49,339 nt of DNA. It comes from Sporisorium sorghi (taxonomy: Eukaryota > Basidiomycota > Ustilaginomycetes > Ustilaginales > Ustilaginaceae). Numbering within the stretch: position 1 is the first letter of the stretch; the number at the start of each line of letters is the position of its first letter. The position numbers and the translations under genes are program-made. Under the pieces are notes generated by a model, which was not told the DNA's origin, did not search any database, and saw only the letters and a list, made by a program, of their open reading frames with translations. The stretch covers positions 1 through 49,339 of the forward strand of contig JALCCG010000162.1 of the NCBI GenBank assembly GCA_023212695.1, in the 5' to 3' direction. This document shows positions 30,887 to 40,030 of this stretch, piece after piece.

Positions 30887-33800
30887 TTGTTTGCTTCCGA
30901 CGAATGGCGGTCTTTCCCATTTGCCATCGCATGCGGCACCGACGGGCTCAAAGGCCGAGCCTGGGCACTTGCAATGCACAAGTTCCGAAGCACAGCAACG
31001 TGGTGCGACGCGCTCTGCCACGTAGGACCGATGCGCTTGAGGTAGCGCACACATTCAGCCAAATACAAGGCACTACTCTTGACCAGCTCAGACGAGCCTT
31101 CGAGCTCTGCTTCTGTGACGCGATGCGCCTCTGGATCCCCACCACCAGCTGCCTGCAGATCCGCTTCGTCTGCGAGTGGCACACCATCGCTGGGAGGAGC
31201 ATTGGATCCTCTTCGACTCCAGATCGATGACTGACGCGCCTTGAAGACGACGACGCTCTTGCTGGCGGCCAGCGCGGCGTGGATGGTGGCGGTCTGGAAG
31301 ATGAGGTACACCCAGCTACTCGAAATCTTGCGGATGCGGAAGGAAGAGCCGTAGACGTGAAGAATGTCACACACTTCCTTGGCGGCTGCGTTGCAGATGT
31401 CGAGGCCAGCGAGCTCAGGGCTCTTGTCGTAAGCTGCTGCTGCTGCATGTGGATCGATCTTCTGACCTTTCTTGCTGATCAAATCCTTTTGGTCATCGGC
31501 ACCCACCGGTCCGTTTTCGTCGGCTGAACTCGTGCTGCGCGCTCTGGCGCTGTTGATCAGCTTGGGCACACGAGGTCGATGCAGCAGGATGAGGCAGATG
31601 CAGTACCACGATCTCATGGTCAAGATCTGCGGCGGGAAGCCACGGTGCGGATCGCACTCTTTGCGTTCGGCCGTGCTCCTGCGTGTCGAGGCCGACGAGA
31701 GCAGCTCTGGCGATGTCCAGGTGCCCGACCATTTGAGGTGAGGCGGCAGATCGGCACGCCACTTGGCCAGGCGGTCGTTGAGGCGGAGCAGCGCCTCGTA
31801 GTCGGATGCGCCCTTGGTGCGGTGACGGTCGCGCTTGGCCTGAGGGCTGTACACTTCTTCGAGGATGCGTTCGAGGATGGTCATGACCTCGGCCCACGCC
31901 TTGAAGCTGCTGAGGGCATGCACTTTGACGCCTTCGAGATACGGGAGCTGGCTCTTGTCGACAAACTTGCGCGTGGTCTCGTTGAGCCAGAGATCGTACT
32001 CGTCCGCCTCCTGCACCGAGGGCCAGTCTGCCTCGATTTCGGCGCTGCGAAGCTGGGCAGGCTTGTCGAGCGCAGTGGAGAGGATCTTGTCGACAATGTA
32101 GCAGGCCCAGAAGACGCGCAACCTCTCCTGAAGCTGCGCTGCGGAACGGTGTGGCTCTGCTCTGCCGTTGCTCGACTTGTCCGAGACGTCATCGTGACGT
32201 GCGCTGTCCCGGTGATGGGCGAAAGCGCTCGAGGTTGAGGAGGAATGTGCAGTGCAGCGATGAAGGTTCATGTCGAGCGCCATTCGACAAGCGATGCCAC
32301 CGAACTGGAATGCGCTCGAGGTGTGTCCCGAGCCGAGCTCGATGACGCTGACGAGGATGGCAGCCTGGATGGTGCCAATGTCCTGGGTGAACTTGCCCTC
32401 AAAGATTCGAGCCTTGACGCGCTGAAGGAAGTGGTCGCGCAGCTCGTTGGATTTGTACGCCGGCTCAGTGCTTTGCGGCGATTCGGCATAGAGCGTCTCC
32501 AGGACGGGGATGGAGCTCTGCTGGTCGTCCTGGGAAGCCGAGTCGACGTAGGCGTCAAAGGTGTTGGAAGCGACGGCAAGGATGGCTTCAAACACCACGG
32601 GACGCGTGTGACGGAGCGAATGCAGAGAGGCGATGGAAGGCAGGTAGATGATGGGCCAGTGCGGATGCACAAAGGTGATGTAGATATCGAGGAGTCGCTG
32701 GATGATGTGAGCCGGCAAGCGATCCTCGAGGTGTAGCTTGGACGAAGAGGGATGCGAATGGTGATCGGCGGCGGCGGCGGCGGGACTGTAGCGCACGTGG
32801 TGATCGTGCCAGTGAGTGCTTGGAGAAGAGACCTGGGAGCGCGGTCCGGAAGCTGGGCCGAGCGGCGACGGTGGCTGCGAGCCGGTGTACCAGGGGCGGT
32901 GGGGCAAAGCGGCATTGGAAGGACTGTAGCCATGTGAAACACTGGTGAAAGCTGGCGACGAGTCTATGCCGGCGCTGTGCTGCGAGGTTGCGGAACCCCA
33001 CTGAGCCGCAGAAGGCGCCGGGGTGGTGGAGGTCTCGGCGAGTCTGCTAGCTGAGACAGGATGGCGTCTAGTCAGGGAGGCCGTTGAGGGCAGCGTCGAG
33101 GCCCTGTCGTAGACGGATGCTCCGGACTGGTGGTGAGCTGCAGGGCTGTCATGCAATGCGCGACTCGGATTCGAGCGAGGCGAAGGGTATGTGGATGCCG
33201 CGGTCGCGGGTGCGTTGGATCGAGAAGCAGACTGGCTGGAATGCGTGGCTGCCTCTGCGAGAGACGTATGAGGCGGCGGCGGCGGCATGGAGCCATGTGA
33301 TGCCAAGGGCGAGGCGCGCGGATAGTCGCGCGAGGGTGCTTGGAGAGGATAGGCGTCGTATGGACGGGTCGTCGACGCTGTCTGAGGCTGCGAGTGACGC
33401 CCGGCAGATGAGCAAGATGCCCAGGAATGGTCTGGGTGATGCTGATGCTGCGGATGCTGATGCTGATGCGCCGGATGCTGATGCGCCTGACTGGCCGAGG
33501 TGGCTGGTGTAGCGGCGACTCGACGAGGGGAACGTCTGGAGTAGGGCGGGATGGACGCGCTCGGAGGCTCGTAGGAGGGTCTTGACCAAGACGAATGAGG
33601 ATCGCATGGCGGGTATGAAGCGGGCGCGGGTGCGGGTCTGTCGTCGGATGCGAAGCGCGCATCAAAGGATGCCTTTGCAGAGAGCGAAGAAGCTACGGCG
33701 GAGGACTGGGATGTGAGATACGCTTCTCGATCGGGAGGTGTATGAGGCGGCCTGGAGGCCTCTGGGCGGCTGAGCGAATGAGTGGCAGCGTACTGCTGCG

Positions 33801-34164
33801 AAGAGCGCTCAGCGACATCAAAGCTGCGAGCTGCCGGGAAAAGAGTGCGAGACGCTGGGTCGGCTGCGGTGGACGCGGTCGACACCTTTTGTGTGGATGT
33901 GTTGGTTGGCGGCGATGTCTTGGAGTTAGAGGAGGGATCTGTCGCCTTTTTCTTGCGACCACCTTTTGGATCGCAGCCTTTAGGTGGACCGCGCTTCTTC
34001 TGAGCACCGTACTCGCAGGCTGACGAGTCTTTGGAGCAGTTATTGCATGGCTGCAGACCATCGCACTTGACCTTGCGACGAGAGCAAGAGAGGCAAGCTC
34101 TGCTGGATCGAACGCGGCCAGAGTCGGCGGCGACTTGCTTCGACGAGTCCAATGACGATGACAT
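30175..34164 (-). CDS. Zn2Cys6 fungal transcription factor (1329 aa)
   Basis: The product is a predicted nuclear DNA-binding regulator. A binuclear zinc cluster lies at the N-terminus: Cys24, 27, 34, 40, 43 and 50, in the canonical C-x2-C-x6-C-x5-C-x2-C-x6-C spacing. A basic linker KKRGPPKG follows, a form common in sugar- and metabolism-linked regulators. Residues 75-480 are Ser/Pro/His-rich and disordered-looking. The fungal-specific transcription factor domain begins near 485 (IIQRLLDIYITFVHPHWPIIYLPS) and runs to about 960. The C-terminal third has poly-Ser, poly-His and poly-Gln tracts; the His/Gln tract is coded at about 30416-30462. The target genes are unknown. It is divergent from the second regulator at 36507, with a tRNA between them. 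It reads as one exon with no break. Confidence 0.9.
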
Positions 34165-35165
34165 GTTGGCTGTTGGTGATGATGATGACGGTCGCTGGAC
34201 GAGCGAAGGTTTGCGGTTTGACTGAGCCGCACAATCAAACGCTCCGAGGCAAGGCGTAGGTGATCATGGCCGTCGCAGCCTGCCTTGACGATCGTAAGTA
34301 GACGAGCTCGAGTTGTGGTGGATGGCAAGCAAAGTGAGTCAGCCGGTTGGATGAGGCAGCAATCTTGCTTGCGTGTGCTTCAAGTCGCTTCAAATTTGGC
34401 GACTGTCTTTGCCTGTCGGATTGGGCGATGCTGCGTTTTCGGATGATCCGTATGCGTTGCAATGAGCGTGGGAAGCGTGTTGCAAAGAGTCTGTCGACAG
34501 GGCCGAGGGTATCGAGTGAGAGGCTTGAAATGAGAGAGAGAGAGAGAGAGACGGAAGGGCCGAAGCGACGAGGCTTTATCCACCTGTGAGCCACAGCAGA
34601 TCTTTGGATCAGTCTGGGCAAGTGGGGGTGGAGAAGAGCGAGCACGAGTCGAGCACCAATCAATAGCTGCCTGCGCTATCCATGAGCTAAGCACTGTATG
34701 GCAACAGGGACAAGTCGAACGTCGGTGGGGCACAGAGAGTGAGAGGTCGAGAGAAACGATGAAGAAACGTTGTGCGCCAGAAATTAACCATCAAGCTCAC
34801 GCGCAAAACAGGGTTCAAAAGAGAGTTGGTTCTGCGCAGAGAGTGCTGCTGCTGCTGCTGCTGCTTGCCAGTTTTGCATTGCAGCGGGCATGTCGGGCTT
34901 TCCTCTGCAGGTTGCAGCAGCGCAGCGAGAGCGAGCGCACTGCAGCGCATCGCAGCGCACTGTTTCATCTCGTTGCTTTCAGCACAACGACCGGCCGGCC
35001 AATTCTTTGCCCCCCCCCCCCCCCCAACATATGCCGGCCACATCCAAGTTGAATCGGTCATTTCTTCTGCTCGCACCGCATGTCCAGTTCACCGCCTTGT
35101 TTTTCATCACAGCTCACTTTTCAGAAACACTTTGAAAGTGGCTCCTTCCTCGTCAAGGCAGCACC

Positions 35166-35197
<32 letters not shown>
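34165..35197. other. Upstream region of the minus-strand Zn2Cys6 gene
   Basis: No supported gene. A GA tract at 34531-34551 reads as CT in the direction of the minus-strand regulator, about 370 bases upstream of its ATG. A CTG run (about 34843-34864), 16 C (35010-35025) and 26 A (35166-35191) also occur. The last is the T-run that ends tRNA-Phe. Confidence 0.6.
35166..35191 (-). terminator. RNA polymerase III terminator of tRNA-Phe
   Basis: Read on the minus strand this is 26 T starting six bases after the tRNA 3' end. RNA polymerase III stops at runs of four or more T, so this is far longer than needed and may have grown by slippage. Confidence 0.75.
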
Positions 35198-35316
35198 TGC
35201 TCCTTACCTGGGTCGAACAGGTGACCTCCCGATATGCGATCCGCTTCAACAGCGGCGACTTTGCAGAGAAACTGAATTCTTCAGTCGGACGCTCGTACCA
35301 ACTGAGCTAAAGAAGC
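35198..35316 (-). tRNA. tRNA-Phe (anticodon GAA) with intron
   Basis: On the minus strand the acceptor 5' half (35310-35316) pairs with 35199-35205, with one G:U pair, and discriminator A is at 35198. The D stem GCTC/GAGC and T arm ACCTG/CAGGT with loop TTCGACC are complete. The anticodon stem TCCGA pairs with TCGGG (35228-35232). Anticodon GAA lies at 35280-35282, in the loop C-T-GAA-G-A. A 45-nt intron (35234-35278) sits between positions 37 and 38. No CCA is encoded. The gene lies between two divergent Zn2Cys6 genes. Confidence 0.92.
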
Positions 35317-36506
35317 GATTGCAGCCGGGTGGCAGACTATAGCCATTATAATGCAACATTTTGCATGTAGGACTACTGACCCGGCACATCGAAGATGCCG
35401 AACTCGCTGGTAGAAGTGTGCTCTGTGTTACCGGTGTTGGTGGGGTTTTGAAGGTGGGAGCGAGAAGGTCATCGGACGTTGCCAGTGGGCTAGGGTTGAT
35501 GCCAAGCAGACTTGAGAGAGAGTGCAATCAGCGTTGTCTAGCTGAGTTGACCCACAGTATCGAGCAGACTGCAACACGTCGGAGGCAGCCGATCGATGAT
35601 TGATTGATTGATCGTCGTCGGCTTTGGGACTTCGGCTCAGGGTCTTCAGAGCAAACACGGGAAAAGAGAGAGGCGCATCTGAACAAGAGAGCAAGAGTGG
35701 CCGGCGAGCTGTTGTTATCGCTCCGACTGTTGCATGGCGATTGGAGATTTCGTCGTTGTCGGCTTTGGTTCTTCTTGGCTCGACTTTGACTTGCCCACTG
35801 GCTTCGCTCTCCGTCCTTTGTCCATCCGGCGGCTCTTCCGAATCTCGGTCTCGCGCTCGTGCTCACACGCTTTTTGCCTTGCCTTGCAACAACCATGCTT
35901 GCATCACCCATCCATCGCTCGGGCTGCATTTCGGCACAAGTGCTCAGCAAGCTCGCAAAGTATTATTCCACATTGTCAATTGAAAGCGCATTCAACTCGA
36001 TCGTCGACTTCTGTTGTTCATTACAACGCAAACAAGCTCAAACTGTGTTTGCGGACAACACTCAAGCGTCACTCGCATCCTCATCGGCATTGCCACCCGA
36101 CTCGCTCATCCGCGCGCTTCTTGCACAGTTGCACGGAAACCGACAGAGCCATCCTCGGCGTTTTCCATCCCTTGCACGCTCTCAGCTGCCGGCCTCTCCG
36201 ATTTCATATTTCAAACGCACAGTCACACGGAACCTTGAGCTTCTTTTTGACCATCACCCACCAACCGCTCGAATCGCCTCTCGCATAACAACCCACACCA
36301 TCATCAGGCACGAAAGCGCATTAAAAAGCTCGTCACCTCGTCGTCGCATCGTCGCCACGTTCCGCCGCTCTCGCTGCGCTGAGTTGCAGCGCTCAGATAC
36401 AGCCACCGATGCAGATCACCTCGATCAAACCACTTGACTTTGATTTTCGCCAATCCAACACTCATCGCCCTCCCTACCGCCACCTCATTTTCGTTGTCTA
36501 TCCATC
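35317..36506. other. Upstream region of the plus-strand Zn2Cys6 gene
   Basis: No supported gene. Short frames here lack domains. A triple TGAT repeat is at about 35597-35612. From about 35800 to 36506 the plus strand is pyrimidine-rich, as before other genes here, and is probably the leader and core promoter of the regulator at 36507. Confidence 0.55.
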
Positions 36507-39500
36507 ATGTCATCTGCGGACGCTGCCGACTACGGCTTCAAACGCTTCCGCGTAGCCAGAGCTTGCGTCGTCTGTCGTCTGCGCAAGACCAAATGCAATG
36601 GCGAGCAGCCATGCGATCGATGCAAGGCGCACTCGGCGGAGTGCAAGTACGAAACCATCGAATCACCCGTCCCCAAGCGCGTCAGTCGAACCGGCTCCAC
36701 CTCGTCAATACCCAGCAACAGCCGTGCATCACATCCAAGAGACAGCAACGACGACGGCAATAGCGACGACGCGTCCGGCGCCACTGCAACCGCTTCCGCC
36801 GAAGCCAGAGCGGCCAAGAGGCAGAAACGCGCCATGATCGATCAGATTGCCGATCGACGTTGGGGCGATCGACTTCCCGCCGCACGTTCCTCCAACAACT
36901 CTCGCAAGCCCGGCTATGTGCAGCATCACCTCGAACTCTACGCCTCCGTGGACCAGGACGAACCTGCCGACCACGATACGGACCTGCACACCGAGGACGG
37001 CATTCGTGCACACGATCAAAACACGGGCAACATGCAGTTCTACGGATTCACCTCCAACTTCAACTTTCAGCACAGGCTCGCTCAGACGGTCGAAGCGCTT
37101 CGATTGCGAGAGCAACACCAGCATGCAAGCAGCACCGGTAGCGCTTCAAGATCGTCGGCCGCGGCTTTGGCGAATGGAGGAGCCAACGATGCCGGATTGC
37201 CTGCCACTGCTGACAAGACCCGCCGATCTCACTTGCCCGAGAGCATGAAGACTTGGGGCCATCAGGACATCATCTTCCGACAGACTCTATCCGAGAAGAG
37301 CTTCCCGACCCTCGATGCTGTCAAGGATGCCGTGGGCGACTCGACCTTTTTGCCTCCGTCCATCGTCGACCGCTTCATCGAGAACTACATGACCCTCATC
37401 CAGCCACAGCTCGGCGCAGTGCCCAAACGGCAGATCATCAAGTGGGTCAAGGACGCCAAGGCGCTCGGCTACCTTTCGCGTGGCTTCTCGGGAGTGCCCT
37501 CCATGGCCGCATCCGGTCCTGGCAATCATAATAGCAACGGCAAGCTCCAACCGGGTCAGAAGTCCGGTCCCGTGCCCTTGCGTACCAACGAGCTCGCAGC
37601 GCTCTACGTCGTGCTTGCGCTCGGTGCGTTGATGGATGAAGGTGACTGGGAGGACTGTTTCGCGCCTGTCTCGCTCACCCGCGAAGGCGCTGTTGCTTGC
37701 GCCACCACGCTCTTCCTGCTCGCCAAGAAGCGGCTGGAAGAGATTGTCGAAAACTCGAGCATCCAGAGCGCACGCTGCCTCGTGCTCATGAGCTTCTTCT
37801 CGCTCCAGTGGTCCAGCCCTAACGTCGCCTACCTCTACATTGGCTATGCAGCACGCATGTGCATCTCGATCGGCCTTCATCGCGAGACTTTCTACTCGCC
37901 CAGCAATCCGAGGAGTGCAGAGCATCGACAGCTTTGGTGGACGTGCTACGGCATCGAGAGGATGATCTCGACGTGGTTCGGTCAGGCCACCGCCATCCGC
38001 GACGACGACGCCACGGCGCGCTTGCCGCAGCCGGACAACTCGTACGACGCCTACCTGCTCGTCTACGCGCAGATTGCACGTGTATGCTCCGACATGAGCC
38101 GGCTCTGTGCCAATCCACCTGCCAACGCCCACGACGTGTTGCTGGCATCTGAACGCATGGAAGCCGAGCTGCTGCGCATTCGACACGAGGCGCCCAAGGA
38201 ACTCGCCATCGGATTGCGCGACGGCTACAACCGCGAGGCCGACGACGACTCGGACTCGTCCGACCTGGTGGTGCGCCGCTACTCGGTCACCATCCTGTGG
38301 TGGTATCTGCGTGTGCTCGTGCACAGCCCGCTCGTCATCTTTGCGCTCTACTGCCGCTCCATGGGCACCGACATCCCACGCAGCGTGCTCGACAAGACGC
38401 ACTCGTCGGCGCGCTCGGGACAGCAGATCATCGATGCCATCGCCAACGCGCGCAGCGACATGCCGCGGCCGGGTCTCGACAATATGCGATTCGGCAGCTT
38501 TTACCTGGATTCGGCGTGTACCATCGTGCTGGCCGCGATCCTGTGCGATCCGAGCAACCAGGAGATGGCGTTTGCGTATCTGGCCGCCATCGATAGGGCG
38601 ATCAAGTACCTCGAGAAGAAGGAGCGCATCTATGCGGACCACGGTACAACGGCGTCGCTGCACAAGGCGAGGGATCTGGTGGTGCTGGCGAGGCAGGTGG
38701 TGAGGGCAGCCGCGGGGCAGTCGGCGAGTTCGAGGGTTAACGATCAGAATGCTGCGAGGGGCAAAGCTGCGGCAGCAGCAGCAGCATCATCGGCTTTTAC
38801 GGCGAACGGAGCGGGCAGTGCGATCGGCAGCTCTGCAGATGCGGCTGGCAGAGTCTCGCAAGCTGGACACAGTCGTCTCACATCGACCTTCTCGACCAGT
38901 TCAGAGCGCGGCACCGCATCGGCAGACGCTGACGGGATGGAAGAGGACGGTCCAGGCAGTCGCAACGACGCCATCGGTGCTGCCCATCGGGTGCCCGTTG
39001 CAGGCGAGACGGATTCAGAAGCGCCAGGAGGACAGAGAGCCACTCCCACCGATTTGTCGGTCTCGTCGCTTTTGGGGCCAAGCTCGACGTCCGCCGGTGC
39101 AGTCTACAGACCGCAGTCGGGCACCTCGCCCAACGCAGCCATTGCAACAGAAGCTGCACATGCCGAGGGCAAGAGCTATGCACACGAACGCGACGAATGG
39201 ATGCAGTATTTCCTGTCCAACTTTGACTGGCTCTCTCAGCCCGGTACGACGCCCCAGGCGCTCAACCCGAACGGCGGCAGCACGCACATGTCGCCGGCAT
39301 TCACGACGGCGGGAACGCCCGACACTGTGGGCAGGATGTTCGCCTCGAGCCACTCGGCTGGGAGAGCAGGGGGAGTGTCGCTTACATCGCCAGGCTTGGG
39401 CTCTCCTGGAAGCGGCGGTGGGCCGGCTTCGTTGAGCGAATTGGACATCGGGCTGCTCATGGGCGGTGTGAGTGTGATGGAAGGGGTCAATGATCTGAAT

Positions 39501-39590
39501 GACTTCAACAGCGGGGTTGTGGCGGCAGGACAGGGTGGTGGTGGCGGTGGTAGCAGTGTGGGCGGTGCTTCGAGTGGATACGCTTCGTGA
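36507..39590 (+). CDS. Zn2Cys6 fungal transcription factor (1027 aa)
   Basis: The product is a predicted nuclear regulator. The zinc cluster has Cys20, 23, 30, 36, 39 and 46 with canonical spacing (CVVCRLRKTKCNGEQPC core). A disordered Ser/Thr/Ala-rich linker runs to about 250. The fungal-specific transcription factor domain spans about 270-640. It includes IVDRFIENYMTLIQPQLGAVP, then YIGYAARMCISIGLHRETF at about 444, and HRQLWWTCYGIERMIST with the downstream LPQPD turn that is typical of this domain. The tail is Ala/Ser/Gly-rich and ends in a poly-Gly stretch. It is not a close copy of the minus-strand regulator: the linkers, middle domains and C-termini differ. Target genes are unknown. The ATG used is the first that opens before the zinc cluster. 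Confidence 0.9.
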   Translation: MSSADAADYGFKRFRVARACVVCRLRKTKCNGEQPCDRCKAHSAECKYETIESPVPKRVSRTGSTSSIPSNSRASHPRDSNDDGNSDDASGATATASAEARAAKRQKRAMIDQIADRRWGDRLPAARSSNNSRKPGYVQHHLELYASVDQDEPADHDTDLHTEDGIRAHDQNTGNMQFYGFTSNFNFQHRLAQTVEALRLREQHQHASSTGSASRSSAAALANGGANDAGLPATADKTRRSHLPESMKTWGHQDIIFRQTLSEKSFPTLDAVKDAVGDSTFLPPSIVDRFIENYMTLIQPQLGAVPKRQIIKWVKDAKALGYLSRGFSGVPSMAASGPGNHNSNGKLQPGQKSGPVPLRTNELAALYVVLALGALMDEGDWEDCFAPVSLTREGAVACATTLFLLAKKRLEEIVENSSIQSARCLVLMSFFSLQWSSPNVAYLYIGYAARMCISIGLHRETFYSPSNPRSAEHRQLWWTCYGIERMISTWFGQATAIRDDDATARLPQPDNSYDAYLLVYAQIARVCSDMSRLCANPPANAHDVLLASERMEAELLRIRHEAPKELAIGLRDGYNREADDDSDSSDLVVRRYSVTILWWYLRVLVHSPLVIFALYCRSMGTDIPRSVLDKTHSSARSGQQIIDAIANARSDMPRPGLDNMRFGSFYLDSACTIVLAAILCDPSNQEMAFAYLAAIDRAIKYLEKKERIYADHGTTASLHKARDLVVLARQVVRAAAGQSASSRVNDQNAARGKAAAAAAASSAFTANGAGSAIGSSADAAGRVSQAGHSRLTSTFSTSSERGTASADADGMEEDGPGSRNDAIGAAHRVPVAGETDSEAPGGQRATPTDLSVSSLLGPSSTSAGAVYRPQSGTSPNAAIATEAAHAEGKSYAHERDEWMQYFLSNFDWLSQPGTTPQALNPNGGSTHMSPAFTTAGTPDTVGRMFASSHSAGRAGGVSLTSPGLGSPGSGGGPASLSELDIGLLMGGVSVMEGVNDLNDFNSGVVAAGQGGGGGGSSVGGASSGYAS

Positions 39591-40030
39591 CGGCTGGCAT
39601 TTTTGCAATCGAGGAGTGACCGGCAGCTTTGTTTGCTTACGACACGAGCGACATGATGTGTGCCGAGTCTGTTGTGCGCTGTCTGCTGTGTGTTTTGGGA
39701 AGAACGAGCCGAATGGAGAGAGAGAGAGAGAGAGAGAGAGGCGATTCAGGAAAGGCGGTGCCAAGAAGCTGAGCTTTGTGTTTGACACAGCTTGGCGCGT
39801 GGTCAGCGAAACATGGCTGTGCACGCAGCATGTCGGACAGCCACGCACAGACCTTTGAATTGCCGCTTTCGGCCACCTTTTGTCCCACCACTTCTTTCCT
39901 TCACACCTCCATCCCACCCACCATCACTCAGTCCAGCCAGTCCGAACCTCAATCTGGCACTCGCTCGATCCTAATCCGTATCCGCTGCATCCTAAGGAAT
40001 CACTAGCTCGGAATCACTCAACAAGCAACG
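39591..40030. other. Intergenic region / MINDY promoter
   Basis: Contains a GA tract (39715-39740), here in the purine orientation relative to the downstream gene, and a pyrimidine-rich stretch (39870-39960) just before the ATG. No gene seen. Confidence 0.6.
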
